Shown in pieces: positions 15,050 to 24,452 of a DNA stretch of 64,000 nt (its first letter is position 1; each line of letters opens with the position of its first letter). The position numbers and the translations under genes were made by a program. The DNA comes from CAYUVH01 sp964448135 (lineage in GTDB: Bacteria; Verrucomicrobiota; Verrucomicrobiia; Limisphaerales; UBA8199). Where the stretch lies: the NCBI GenBank assembly GCA_964448135.1, contig CAYUVH010000017.1, positions 10,284 through 74,283 on the forward strand. The letters are read 5' to 3'. A model generated the notes under the pieces. The model ran no database searches and was not told the origin of the DNA. It saw nothing but the letters and a program-made list of their open reading frames with translations.

Positions 15050-17527
15050 CTATTCGCGGACGGTTGCCGGCAGCTTTTCCTTCAGTGCCGCCACGAGCTT
15101 TTCGTGAGCGGAATTCGTCTCCGGCTCGGTCAGGGTGCGCTCGGGATTTCGGTAGGTGAACGCGTAGGCCATGCTCTTGCTGCCGGTGGGGACGTTCTGG
15201 CCGCGGAAGATGTCGAAGAGTTCGACGGATTCGAGATTGGCCGGCTTGGTTTGCTTGACCACCTGCAGGACGGATTCGTGGGTGGTGGCTTCGGAGACGA
15301 GCATCGCCACGTCGCGGCGCATGGCCGGGAAAGCGGGCAGGGAGCGGAAGGATTTGTCGGGGTTGCGGCGAACCAGGAGCGTGTCCAGGTTTAGTTCGGC
15401 CATCATTACCGGGTCGCGCAGGTCGTACTTTTTGCCGAGCGGTGGCAGCAGTTGGCCAATTTCGCCGATTTGGAATTTGCCGAGGTGAATCGTCGCCGAC
15501 TCAATGAACAGAGCAGTGGGCGCCGTGCGGCGCGTCCAGGTGATGCCGCGCACGCCGAAGAGATCGAAGAATTCTTCGATCATGCCTTTGAGGTCGGAGA
15601 TGTCGAATTTCGCGTCGCGGTCCGAACCGCTCCAGAAGAGATTTTGGCGGCGACCGGTGAGAGCGAAGGCCAGGTGGCGCTCTTCGCGCGTGGCGCCGGA
15701 CTGGCTGTTCGGTTCGGTCGCGTGATTCGTGAAGATGCGGCCGGCTTCGAAGAGCGCGACGTCCAGATTGTTGTGGCTGAGGTTGTGTCGCAAGGCATCG
15801 AGCAAGCCGGGCAGGAGGCTGGGACGCAGGACGTTCATGTCGCTGCTCAACGGATTGGCGAGCGGAATGATTCCGCTCGTGACCGCGAGTTTGGCGGCGG
15901 ACTCGGCGATCAACGTCTGGCCCTGGGTTTCCATGAGTCCGAGTCCGGTCAGGAGCCGGCGCGCCTCGGCGATTTCGTCGTGCACGGAATCATAGGCGTT
16001 GGTGCCGATCGCGCCGAGCGGAGGCGTGGCGGGAATCTTATCCACGCCATAGAGCCGCGTGACCTCCTCGATGAGATCAATCTCGCGTTTCAGATCCACC
16101 CGGAACGAAGGGATGCGAAAAGTTGTGGTGTGCGGGGTGCGGATGCCGGTGGAAGGCGCGATGCCGGGGGCGGTGGCGACTTCGAGACCGAGCCGCTGCA
16201 GTGATTCAATTTGCTGGTCCATCGGGATTTCGATGCCCAGGAGCGCGTTGGTCTGCGTATGCCGAATGGAAACCAGGCGCGGTTCGAACGGTTTGGGATA
16301 CGCATCCACACAGCCGGCCGCGAGTTCGCCACCGGCGGTTTGCAGAATCAGGTCGGCCGCCCGGCGGCTCGCCCAATCGCAAATGCCGACATCCGCTCCG
16401 CGCTCGAAACGGTACGAGGATTCGGTGCGCAGTTCGAGTTTCTTGGAGGTCGCCCGGATGTTCTGCGGTTTGAACGTGGCGCTTTCGAGCAGCACGTCCA
16501 CGGTGGTAGCGGCAATCTCGCTGTTTTGACCGCCCATGACACCGGCGAGGGCGATGGCCTTGGATTCGTCCGCGATCAAAAGCATGTTCGCGGTCAAGGT
16601 TCGCTCTTGATTGTCGAGTGTCTTGAACTTTTCACCTTCCTGCGCATGCCGGACGACGATGGTCGGCTTGTCGCCGCTCTTCGCAACGAGATGAAAATCG
16701 AATGCGTGCAACGGCTGGCCGACTTCGAGCATGACGTAATTGGTCACGTCCACGACGTTGTTGATGCTGCGCACACCGCATTTTTCGAGCGTGGACTTCA
16801 GCCAGTCCGGGCTCGGCCCGATTTTAACGCCGCGAATCACCCGCGCGACGTAACGAGGACAAAGCTCGGCATCCTCGATGCGGACGGCAACGAGAGCTTC
16901 ACTCTGTGCGCTGGTATCGCCAGCGGGCTTCGCAATCTCTGGCAGTTTAAGCGGATTTCCCGTCAGGGCGCTGATTTCGCGGGCGATGCCGATGAGACTG
17001 TTCAGGTCGGGACGATTGGGTGTGATCTCCAGATCATAAACCACATCGCTGCCGCTGCGGCCGAGATACTCCGCAAAGGGCTGGCCCACGACAGCATCGG
17101 GCTTCAGCAAAAGCAGCCCTTCGGAATCCTGCGCAAGGCCGAGTTCACTCGGCGAGCAAAGCATGCCCTGCGATTCGACGCCGCGGATCTTGCCGACTTT
17201 GATCGTGAGGGGAGGCTGGCCTGCCTTCGCGGGAAGAGTCTGGCCTGGAAGGATGAGCGGCACTTTGTCGCCGGCCTTGAAATTGTGCGCGCCGCAGACG
17301 ATCTGGCGCTCGCCCTTGCCGTCATTGACGCGGCAGAGATTCAGCTTGTCAGCGTTCGGATGCTTGTCCTTCGTGAGGACTTCGGCAACGACGATGCCTT
17401 CAAACTCGCCACCGAGCTTTTGGATGCCTTCGACCTCGATGCCCAGCATGGTCAGGCGCTCGGCCAGTTCGGCCGGCGACCAATCGAAGTTCACGTATTG
17501 TTTAAGCCAATTAAGCGTAACTTTCAT
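15050..17527 (-). CDS. pheT: Phenylalanyl-tRNA synthetase beta subunit
   Basis: 825 residues, normal for the long bacterial PheT. In order: N-terminal region (MKVTLNWLKQYVNF), tRNA-binding OB domain (about 40-150), B3/B4 editing domain (about 210-380), B5 (about 415-490), the catalytic-like core, and the C-terminal ferredoxin-like anticodon-binding domain (about 730-825, with PAMRRDVAMLV). It forms the alpha2-beta2 enzyme with PheS. Unusually, an unrelated secreted-protein gene lies between it and pheS on the same strand. Confidence 0.96.
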   Translation of the reverse strand: MKVTLNWLKQYVNFDWSPAELAERLTMLGIEVEGIQKLGGEFEGIVVAEVLTKDKHPNADKLNLCRVNDGKGERQIVCGAHNFKAGDKVPLILPGQTLPAKAGQPPLTIKVGKIRGVESQGMLCSPSELGLAQDSEGLLLLKPDAVVGQPFAEYLGRSGSDVVYDLEITPNRPDLNSLIGIAREISALTGNPLKLPEIAKPAGDTSAQSEALVAVRIEDAELCPRYVARVIRGVKIGPSPDWLKSTLEKCGVRSINNVVDVTNYVMLEVGQPLHAFDFHLVAKSGDKPTIVVRHAQEGEKFKTLDNQERTLTANMLLIADESKAIALAGVMGGQNSEIAATTVDVLLESATFKPQNIRATSKKLELRTESSYRFERGADVGICDWASRRAADLILQTAGGELAAGCVDAYPKPFEPRLVSIRHTQTNALLGIEIPMDQQIESLQRLGLEVATAPGIAPSTGIRTPHTTTFRIPSFRVDLKREIDLIEEVTRLYGVDKIPATPPLGAIGTNAYDSVHDEIAEARRLLTGLGLMETQGQTLIAESAAKLAVTSGIIPLANPLSSDMNVLRPSLLPGLLDALRHNLSHNNLDVALFEAGRIFTNHATEPNSQSGATREERHLAFALTGRRQNLFWSGSDRDAKFDISDLKGMIEEFFDLFGVRGITWTRRTAPTALFIESATIHLGKFQIGEIGQLLPPLGKKYDLRDPVMMAELNLDTLLVRRNPDKSFRSLPAFPAMRRDVAMLVSEATTHESVLQVVKQTKPANLESVELFDIFRGQNVPTGSKSMAYAFTYRNPERTLTEPETNSAHEKLVAALKEKLPATVRE

Positions 17528-17580
17528 CTTATGCGAAAAAATGAGGGGTCAGGGTAGCTGCCCGGAAAGCTCTCCCCAAC

Positions 17581-20001
17581 TCAATTCTTGCCCCGGACCG
17601 GCACCAGATAAATCCGGTCAATCCAGATGTCCTTGATACCTTTGTTCCCCAGCGGTCCGAGGAAAATGTCCCGCGACGCAGAAGGTTCGAACGTGCCGAG
17701 CAGATAGGAATGGTACTCGTTGCTAGTCTCCTCGAGTTTGAGCTTTGCCTGCGCGGGGTAGCTCTTCGAGGCATTGTCATAGACCCCGGCGACAAAGACC
17801 TCTGAGTTCGGCTCAGGCGATCGTTTGGGCTCGACACGCACGACGGCGTAAACCTGCCATTTTCCGCCGTGGGTTTTGGCGAGGATATCCTCTCCGGCGA
17901 TGCGGAAGGCCCACTCATTGTGACCACCCGGCAGCCCTACCGCGCGCAAATCCGAGGCGGATGCGTCCGGCAGGCGGTCCGAATATTTTCCCGGCTGATA
18001 GAGCCGCGCGAGATCGTCCTGCAAGTCCACCGCGCCCTTGCGCGAGGCTGAGGGCAAATCCTTCGGCGGCGCAGGATTCTTTTTGCGCGGCGGTGGTGGA
18101 GTTTCGACGTGCAGCTCCGGTTCGGTGTCGAAGGGTTTTAGGAAATCATCGACGGTGCGACCGCCTTCACTCATCACCTTGACGACAGTCCAATCCTTTC
18201 CGGGAGCGCCCTGGCAAACCTTGCGGAATTCGTCGGCCACCGAGCGACGCGACTCCGGCAACGGCCACGCGCCGTTCTGTTCCCAGCATTCGTTGCGCAA
18301 CAGCGCCCAGTATTTCAGGTAGGCGCATCGCACCGGCAGGTGGGCCATTTTCACGCGGGCCAGCAATTCGGGATCTTTAGCCACAGCCTTTTCCGCTTCC
18401 TGCCAGAGTCGCTCGGCCTGGTAGAGCGTTTTGAAGTCCATGTAGCGCGGCGGATCCTTCGAGAGATAGCAGCGCACGTAAGATCCTTCCGCGGCTTTGT
18501 ACACCAGCTCGAGGTATTTTCCGATGGGCTTCCCCGCCGCGCCGTAGTAGCCAGCCAGGAATTCCGCCGTCAGCTTGCGATCGTCCAGCTGCGGGTTCCA
18601 CAGCAATTGCGCGAGCACCCAACTGCGCAGTTCGGCCATTTCCTCACCCGGTCCGGCGTAAGCGCCTTCCTCGAAAACGCCTTTCACCCCGTGTGCCTGG
18701 AAGAAGCGCATGTTCGCTCCGAGCGTGAACCAGTTCGGGTGCGGGAAAACGTAGTGGCTGAAATCCGTGACGTAATCCCACACGTAAAGCCGGTTGCAAA
18801 TCTGCGACCACCTCAGCAAATCCGCGGTGAACGCGATGTTCGAAGGATGATCCAACGGCTCGCGAAAGTTGCACTCGATGGAGCACAACCGGACGATGAC
18901 ATTGGTCCGCGCGCTGAGAGTCTTCGGCGGTGTGCGGGTGTAAGTATAGGCGAAGGTATCCACCGCGACGTTGGGAAACTCGGGCGCTATCCTTTCGGCG
19001 ATGTAGTTCGCAAACGTCAGCATGGTGCCGGAGTGCCCGCCTTCCGCATCGTCGAGTGCCTTGCAGGCGTCGCACTCGCACGCGCCGTTCCAATCGTTTT
19101 GCGTCACGGAGATGATTTCGCAATCGGGACACTCGCGCAGCCATTCCTTCACGCGCTGGACGACGAAGTCGCGTAGTTGCGGATTGGTCAGGCAAAGCTG
19201 AGCGTGATCGTGCGTGCGCTTGCCTTTGATCAGGCTGAACCACTCCGGATGGTCGGCAAAATGTTTTTCGGGCGGAACCAATTGGTAAAACGTGTGGCAA
19301 AAGCCCTTGTAACGAATACAGCCGCCCATGCCGGCGGGAATAAGCTGGTTTTCGTTGTTGGCGCAGTTGCGGCTCCGCCACAACGGATCGAAAGCCGTCC
19401 ACCAAAACGGACCGCGATATTCAAACGCCGGAGCTTCCCGGCGATCGAGGCTGGGAATTTTCAGGCTCGCCTGCTTCGGAATATTGGTGGTCCACGGCGC
19501 CCACCACCGCACGCCGCATTCCTCCTGCAAAAAGCGGTTCACCGCGTATACCGTTCCACGGGGTCGTCCGCCCGCCAGCAGCAAGCGGCCGTTCTCCACG
19601 CGCATGATGAGTTCTTCGCGCCCGCATTCAGACAGGTTTGCATCGGGAAAGTATTTCGCGGCGAGCGGGCCGGGGCCGACGATGATGGCGGGAGCGGTGG
19701 CCTCACTGGCGTTCGTTCGGATTTCGAAATGTCCGCCCGTGATCAAATTCAGGTGAGTTTGAAGTTCCTGCGCCGCGTGGCGTTCGGCGGCGGTTGCGTC
19801 CGGTTGTTGATAAATGGCGCACCTGGCCTTGCCGCGGGAAGCGAGGGTGAGGCCGGCATTGGCTGGTGTTACGATCGAGAGTGGAAAGACGACCAACGAG
19901 AGCACCGCAAGCGCACGCGCTGCGGCTGGTTTCGAAAGACGAAACACAGCCGCCGTCCGGGAGGGATCAGAACTGCCGCAAAAACCGCACATCGTTCTCA
20001 T
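17581..20001 (-). CDS. Secreted DUF4838-type putative glycoside hydrolase
   Basis: Up to 806 residues. A hydrophobic stretch followed by ANAG (about residues 25-50) looks like a signal peptide. The N-terminal part (about 60-180; AAQELQTHLNLITGG, GRPRGTVYAVNRFLQEECGVRWW) resembles the carbohydrate-active alpha/beta domain that precedes catalytic barrels in GH20/GH67-type enzymes. The middle resembles DUF4838 proteins, with a Cys-rich NGACECDACKALDD. The C-terminus is beta-rich. The longest start (20001) overlaps pheS by 35 bases; an in-frame GTG at 19947 would avoid this and keep the signal peptide. Polysaccharide breakdown is the likely role, with substrate unknown. Confidence 0.72.
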   Translation of the reverse strand: MRTMCGFCGSSDPSRTAAVFRLSKPAAARALAVLSLVVFPLSIVTPANAGLTLASRGKARCAIYQQPDATAAERHAAQELQTHLNLITGGHFEIRTNASEATAPAIIVGPGPLAAKYFPDANLSECGREELIMRVENGRLLLAGGRPRGTVYAVNRFLQEECGVRWWAPWTTNIPKQASLKIPSLDRREAPAFEYRGPFWWTAFDPLWRSRNCANNENQLIPAGMGGCIRYKGFCHTFYQLVPPEKHFADHPEWFSLIKGKRTHDHAQLCLTNPQLRDFVVQRVKEWLRECPDCEIISVTQNDWNGACECDACKALDDAEGGHSGTMLTFANYIAERIAPEFPNVAVDTFAYTYTRTPPKTLSARTNVIVRLCSIECNFREPLDHPSNIAFTADLLRWSQICNRLYVWDYVTDFSHYVFPHPNWFTLGANMRFFQAHGVKGVFEEGAYAGPGEEMAELRSWVLAQLLWNPQLDDRKLTAEFLAGYYGAAGKPIGKYLELVYKAAEGSYVRCYLSKDPPRYMDFKTLYQAERLWQEAEKAVAKDPELLARVKMAHLPVRCAYLKYWALLRNECWEQNGAWPLPESRRSVADEFRKVCQGAPGKDWTVVKVMSEGGRTVDDFLKPFDTEPELHVETPPPPRKKNPAPPKDLPSASRKGAVDLQDDLARLYQPGKYSDRLPDASASDLRAVGLPGGHNEWAFRIAGEDILAKTHGGKWQVYAVVRVEPKRSPEPNSEVFVAGVYDNASKSYPAQAKLKLEETSNEYHSYLLGTFEPSASRDIFLGPLGNKGIKDIWIDRIYLVPVRGKN

Positions 20002-21007
20002 AGAAGAGGCGGATATCGGTGATGCCGTAGCGGATCATGGCGATGCGCTCGATGCCGAAGCCGAACGCCCAGCCGGTCCAGACTTCCGGATCGTAGCCGA
20101 CATTTTCGAAGACCTGCGGATGCACCATGCCGCAGCCGGCGATCTCGAGCCATTCCTTGCCCATCTTGCGGGTGAGCGCGCTGCTGAAATCGATTTCGAA
20201 GCTCGGCTCGGTGTAGCTGAAATAATGCGGCCGGAAACGAATCCGCGTTTCCGAACCCATCAATTCCTTGAAAACAAATTCCACCGTACCCTTCAGGTCG
20301 CCCACGGTGACATTCTTGTCCACGTAGAGGCCTTCGACCTGATGGAACGTCGGATTGTGCGTGGCGTCCGCGTTGTCGCGGCGATAGACGCGTCCCGGCA
20401 CGATGATGCGGATGGGCGGCGGCTGTTTCTCCATCACGCGGATTTGCACCGAGGAGGTGTGCGTGCGGAGCAGCGAGGGACCGCCGCCTTTGCCGCCGGG
20501 GGGAACCGGGGCAGGGGCGGAGTTCAGGAAGAAAGTGTCCTGGGAATCACGCGCGGGATGATCGGCAGGCGTGTTCAGCGCATCGAAGCAATGGTATTCG
20601 TCCTCGAATTCCGGACCGTCCGCGACCACGAAGCCGATCTTGCGGAAGCTGCGGACGATGTCCTCGGTCACCTGCGTGAGCGGATGCAGCTTGCCGAGCG
20701 AGCGACGCCGGCCGGGCAGGGTGAAATCCGTGGGCTCCTTCGGCATCGCCGCGACCAATTCGAGTTCGCCGCGACGCTCGGTCACCACGCCTTCGAGTTC
20801 GACCTTGGCGAGGTTGACGGCTTTGCCGGCGGCGGGTTTTTCCTCCTTCGGCAACGTGCCGAGCTGTTTCATCAGCGCGGTGAATTTGCCGTTGGCGCCG
20901 AGCCAGGAGACGCGGGCCTGTTCGAGGGCGGCGGGATCGGCGGCGGCGCGGAGTTCGGCCAGCGCGGCCGCTTTAAGTGGTTCGATTTGTTCGAGCAGCC
21001 CGGGCAT
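19967..21007 (-). CDS. pheS: Phenylalanyl-tRNA synthetase alpha subunit
   Basis: 346 residues. N-terminal coiled coil (about 1-85), then the class II core: motif 2 region GRVYRRDNADATHNPTFHQ and motif 3 GFGIERIAMIRYGI. The full length and motifs match bacterial PheS. It charges tRNA-Phe together with PheT. It follows rplT on the same strand, in the common rpmI-rplT-pheS order. Confidence 0.96.
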   Translation of the reverse strand: MPGLLEQIEPLKAAALAELRAAADPAALEQARVSWLGANGKFTALMKQLGTLPKEEKPAAGKAVNLAKVELEGVVTERRGELELVAAMPKEPTDFTLPGRRRSLGKLHPLTQVTEDIVRSFRKIGFVVADGPEFEDEYHCFDALNTPADHPARDSQDTFFLNSAPAPVPPGGKGGGPSLLRTHTSSVQIRVMEKQPPPIRIIVPGRVYRRDNADATHNPTFHQVEGLYVDKNVTVGDLKGTVEFVFKELMGSETRIRFRPHYFSYTEPSFEIDFSSALTRKMGKEWLEIAGCGMVHPQVFENVGYDPEVWTGWAFGFGIERIAMIRYGITDIRLFYENDVRFLRQF

Positions 21008-21066
21008 GTGCCGCGGAGATTAACAGCCGGCGAACGTCAGGGGAAGTCCGCCCGGCGGTTGGGCGA

Positions 21067-21447
21067 TCAGGCCTTGGCTGCAGCCGACGCCTTGGTCTTC
21101 AGCGCGTCCTGGGAAAGCTTCACCAGGTTGCTGAAAGCGGCGGCATCGGTCGCCGCGAGGTCGGACAGGATCTTGCGATCCAGCGCGATCTTGGCGGCCT
21201 TGAGGCCTTCCATGAAGCGGCTGTAGGTCATGCCGGCGGCGCGGGTAGCCGCGTTGATGCGGATCTGCCACAGGGCGCGGAAATTGCGTTTCTTGGTCTT
21301 GCGATCGCGGAAAGCGTATTGGCGGCCGTGGTCCACCGCGTCGGAAGCGTAGCGGTAGAGCTTCGAGCGGCGCATGCGGAAGCCCTTGGCCGCGGTTAGC
21401 ATTTTCTTGCGGCGACGGCGGGAAGCGGGAGCGTTAGTTACGCGCAT
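21067..21447 (-). CDS. rplT: 50S ribosomal protein L20
   Basis: 126 residues with the standard L20 opening (MRVTNAPASRRRRKKMLTAAKGFRMRRSKLYR), slightly longer at the C-terminus (an Ala/Lys tail) than the usual 117-120. L20 binds 23S rRNA early in assembly and in many bacteria represses its own operon. It lies 36 bases after rpmI, in the same operon. Confidence 0.97.
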   Translation of the reverse strand: MRVTNAPASRRRRKKMLTAAKGFRMRRSKLYRYASDAVDHGRQYAFRDRKTKKRNFRALWQIRINAATRAAGMTYSRFMEGLKAAKIALDRKILSDLAATDAAAFSNLVKLSQDALKTKASAAAKA

Positions 21448-21483
21448 AAAACAGGTAAGGGTGGAAAGTTACGTCGAAAACAA

Positions 21484-21693
21484 TTAGCGGGTGAACGGGA
21501 GGTTTTGCTTGATGCGATACTCGTCGGTCTTGTGGACCGCGGTGGCGCCCCGGAGGCCGCGGCGGCGTTTCGGGTTTTTGGTCTGCATCAGGTGTCGGCG
21601 GCCGGCGCTGGTGCGCATGACCTTGCCGCTGGCGGTAATCTTAAAGCGCTTGGCAGCGGCTTTCTTCGTTTTAATGCCTTTGGGGCGTCGCAT
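21484..21693 (-). CDS. rpmI: 50S ribosomal protein L35
   Basis: 69 residues, basic, with the L35 pattern (KTKKAAAKRFKITASGKVMR ... KRRRGLRG). It is the first gene of the rpmI-rplT-pheS run. infC, which usually precedes rpmI, is absent; the upstream DNA is repeat sequence and then a sulfatase gene. Confidence 0.96.
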   Translation of the reverse strand: MRRPKGIKTKKAAAKRFKITASGKVMRTSAGRRHLMQTKNPKRRRGLRGATAVHKTDEYRIKQNLPFTR

Positions 21694-21727
21694 AAATCAA
21701 TCCGTTCTTCTTCGAAAAAGAGCGCAC

Positions 21728-21756
21728 AATCTAGACATGTCCTGGTCGGGAAGCAA
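21728..21756 (-). promoter_or_regulatory. Probable rpmI operon promoter
   Basis: On the minus strand: TTGCTT (21756-21751), 17 bases, TAGATT (21733-21728). Transcription would start near 21721, giving a leader of roughly 28 bases before rpmI, too short for the long autoregulatory leader found before infC-rpmI-rplT in some bacteria. Confidence 0.5.
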
Positions 21757-21863
21757 GCCGGATTTGGAAGTTTTTACTGATGCGGCTCGCCGCGCGCGGC
21801 TCGGGTTCAGCCGAAGGTCCCGGTATTTTCCCAGGGATTGGGAAGCTCCTTACGGGGGACCCA

Positions 21864-21995
21864 GGGGCATACCCCCCATTTTATCGGTTACACGGTTACA
21901 AACCGCATAAACCGCATAAACATTGGGTGAAATGCATGTTTTATCGGTTACATTTGCGGTTACACATTGGTTACAAAACAGCGCTATCGGTAACA
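21864..21995 (+). repeat. Iteron-like CGGTTACA repeat element, copy 2
   Basis: GGGGCATACCCC, then CGGTTACA units, the core AACCGCATAAACATTGG (21910-21926), and further CGGTTACA-type units to 21995. Nearly identical to copy 1 at 10549-10709 in the opposite orientation, except for an extra AACCGCAT duplicated before the core. The rest of the gap 21757-22121 shows nothing recognisable. Confidence 0.75.
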
Positions 21996-22121
21996 AATGA
22001 GGGTTGGAAGTGGCGAAATTTGACCAACCGCCTTTGTCCCGGGGAGGGGACTGAGGCGGACAGGTCCGCCAGCGCGCTTAGAGGCTGCCGGACGACCAGT
22101 TTGGCGCCAGCCGGCGCCTTT

Positions 22122-23846
22122 TCACCGAATATAGGGAGTCACCAAATAAAAGGAGGCTCCGGCGTTGGCGTTGGGGTCGAGCAGCGCACTATTGGTGACT
22201 TGGAGAGAGTTATTGGTGATCCCAGTCACGAAGTTGGTGGTCAGCGGAGCCCAGGCGAGCGGATTGAGCAGGTCGGCGGAGCGCCAGAGGATGAGCTCGT
22301 AGTTGAGGTTCGTTCCGCCCAGAGCCAGTTGAGTCGGTCCGGGTTGATTCGGATTTGCAAATGAGCCGTTGGTGCTGAGCCGGGTGTATTGTTCATTGAC
22401 GATGAAATTGTGGTTCGAGCAGGCCGCGCCGAGCGTGGTGGGATAGGGCAACAGGTTCCGGGAGTTTTTGGTGTTGGCCAGCGTTTGATAGGGAGCGGCG
22501 TTGAGCTTGAGCGAGTAGTAATTGGATTGCGCGGTCGCCGTCAGGGCGGAGGCGAGGAGATTCGTGAATTCGTAGGGATCGCTGGCGAGGTCGTAGAATT
22601 CCTCGGTGTGATCGTAGAAATGAATGAGCTTGAAGCGTGAATTGCGCAGGGAGTAACCGTCGGTGGTGTCCTGCTCATTGAATTGCTCTTCGAGCATGCA
22701 GGTGGACGGGAGGGTGACGTCGGCTCGGAGCGCGGGGAGCAGGCTGCGGGAATCGATCGCGACGCCGGTTGGAAGGGTGGCCGCCACATTGATGCCCGCC
22801 AGTTCCTGGACGACCTGGAAGATATCCACGTCGTTCACCAGGGAATCGTTCGTGCGGCCGCCTTTGACGACGTCGGGACCGGTGATGAAGAGAGGCGTGC
22901 GCGAGCCGCCTTCGTAGAGGGTGAACTTGGCGTGGCCGTTGGCGTTCGTGGTGTCGGGGATGTTCGGGTTTTTGTAAGGCGGCTGCTGGACGTTGACCAT
23001 CGTGCCGTTGTCCCCGAGGAAGATGATGTCGGTGGTGTTGGTCGGGACGACGGTCATGAGGCGACCGATTTCGGTGTCGAGCGCCTCCACCATCGCCTCG
23101 AAATAGGAGCGCATGTTGTTGTTGATGCTCATCGGCGTGCCGGTGAGCGACGTGTAATGCGGCGCGAGGCTGTTCGGCGGCTTGTGATACGGCGCGTGGG
23201 GCGCGTTGAAGGCCAGCCACACGAACCACGGGCGATTGCTGTTGCCCGTGATGAAAGCCATGGCGTCGTTAACCTGGTCGCTGGTCGAATAGGCGGTGGT
23301 GCTGTTGGAAACGCCGTTCACCCATTTCGTCCAATTGGTGTAGCTTGTGACCCCGGAACCGTAGTAGCCCGCGAAATTCGTCCAGCCGCCAGTGATGAAC
23401 GGAGAGTTCGCGTCGTTCTGCGAAGCCAGGTGCCATTTGCCGAACGAGGCGACTGCGTAGGCGGGCGCATTCGTGCGGAAGGCCCGGGGCAGCGTGTACT
23501 CGGTGGGACGCAGGGCCGGGGTCTGGTTCGTGTTCCCGATGGCCACGCCCACGCCGGTGCGATAGGAATTGCGCCCGGTGAAAATGCACGCGCGCGACGC
23601 GGAGCACGACGGTCGCGCGTAGAAATGCGTGAACAACACGCCGCGTTGGGCGAGGGCGTCGAGATTCGGTGTGGGCGGGAAATGCGCGCCCGTGTTGGTG
23701 GTGTTGCAGAGGTCGAAACTGTCGGCGCCAAGATCGTCGGCGATCAGGAGGAGGATGTTGTTGGTTTGGGCGGCTTGAAGGGTGGCGGCCGCGAGGGCGA
23801 AAAGGAGCAGGAGAAGCGGCAGGGGGCTCACGCCACGGGGTATCAT
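22122..23846 (-). CDS. Secreted sulfatase
   Basis: 574 residues with a signal peptide (about 1-26, ending LQAAQ). Metal-binding D37-D38 (IADDLG) and the formylglycine motif CSASR at 81-85, a C-x-A-x-R variant of the usual C-x-P-S-R; Ala at this place is tolerated in the family. FGKWHLA and the LGDNGT motif are present. The last 70 residues (YELILWRSADLLNPLAW ...) form a small beta domain common at the end of exported proteins in this phylum. Sulfatases remove sulfate esters, here probably from polysaccharides; a maturase must be encoded elsewhere. Confidence 0.88.
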   Translation of the reverse strand: MIPRGVSPLPLLLLLFALAAATLQAAQTNNILLLIADDLGADSFDLCNTTNTGAHFPPTPNLDALAQRGVLFTHFYARPSCSASRACIFTGRNSYRTGVGVAIGNTNQTPALRPTEYTLPRAFRTNAPAYAVASFGKWHLASQNDANSPFITGGWTNFAGYYGSGVTSYTNWTKWVNGVSNSTTAYSTSDQVNDAMAFITGNSNRPWFVWLAFNAPHAPYHKPPNSLAPHYTSLTGTPMSINNNMRSYFEAMVEALDTEIGRLMTVVPTNTTDIIFLGDNGTMVNVQQPPYKNPNIPDTTNANGHAKFTLYEGGSRTPLFITGPDVVKGGRTNDSLVNDVDIFQVVQELAGINVAATLPTGVAIDSRSLLPALRADVTLPSTCMLEEQFNEQDTTDGYSLRNSRFKLIHFYDHTEEFYDLASDPYEFTNLLASALTATAQSNYYSLKLNAAPYQTLANTKNSRNLLPYPTTLGAACSNHNFIVNEQYTRLSTNGSFANPNQPGPTQLALGGTNLNYELILWRSADLLNPLAWAPLTTNFVTGITNNSLQVTNSALLDPNANAGASFYLVTPYIR

Positions 23847-23941
23847 GGCATTACAGACGAGGGGGAGCGGCGGCGGGTTTCAAGTTAATGAGGCGTGGAG
23901 CAAAGGGCTTGCAAGCGGAGAAAGAAGGAAAAGGCGGGGAT

Positions 23942-23969
23942 GACAGAAAAATTTTGCGACAGAAAAATA
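23942..23969 (+). repeat. Dispersed AT-rich repeat, copy 3
   Basis: GACAGAAAAATTTTGCGACA followed by GAAAAATA: two GACAGAAAAAT units 17 bases apart. Related to 1469-1496 and, on the other strand, 9423-9450. It sits in a purine-rich gap (23847-24071) without genes, next to ACCACGGAGACACGGAGG (24003-24020). Confidence 0.5.
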
Positions 23970-24071
23970 GGGAGGAGAAAAAGCGGCCGAAGAAGGAATT
24001 TGACCACGGAGACACGGAGGGAGGCAAAGGTTGAACTTCAAACTTCAAAAAAGAAAGTTGATGCGGCTGGA

Positions 24072-24439
24072 TCAGGGTTTCATTGGCAAACGGATGCCAA
24101 ACCCCAGGACGTTGCCATCGGGGTCGCGGATGCCCAACTCGCGGGTGCCCCAGGTTTGGTCGGTTGGCGGAAGCTGGATGATTGCTCCTTTGGCCGCAAA
24201 CTCGCGGTGCAGTTCATCCACATCGGTGACCCACAGACAGGCGTCGGTCGAACCGGCCCGGTCGCGCTTGAACGACTGGAGATGCAGCGCCACGCTGTCT
24301 CGAATCATGCACATATAGCAGGGATCACTTTTGGCCGGATCCGGGCGATAGGCCGAGGCAAGCTGAAAGCCCAGTACGCCGCAGTAATAGGCTTGCGCCC
24401 GCCGCGCACGGCGATGATGGGGATGGCGGATTGGATCAT
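24072..24439 (-). pseudogene. Frameshifted VOC-family (glyoxalase-like) gene
   Basis: The ATG at 24439 follows a good ribosome site (AAGGAG, 7-8 bases away) and encodes MIQSAIPIIAVRGGRK, the usual beginning of a VOC protein. The frame then stops; in a shifted frame the protein continues as YYCGVLGFQLASAYRPDPAKSD ... to GIRDPDGNVLGFGIRLPMKP. Total length 368 bases suits about 122 codons with a one-base deletion (or two-base insertion) near 24385-24395. VOC proteins are metal-dependent enzymes or resistance proteins; this one would be inactive unless the shift is a sequencing error. Confidence 0.75.
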
Positions 24440-24452
24440 TCAGAAACTCCTT

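Noticed and set aside
15452..17557. Long plus-strand ORFs opposite pheT
   Set aside because: High-GC shadow frames; pheT on the minus strand is intact along its full length.
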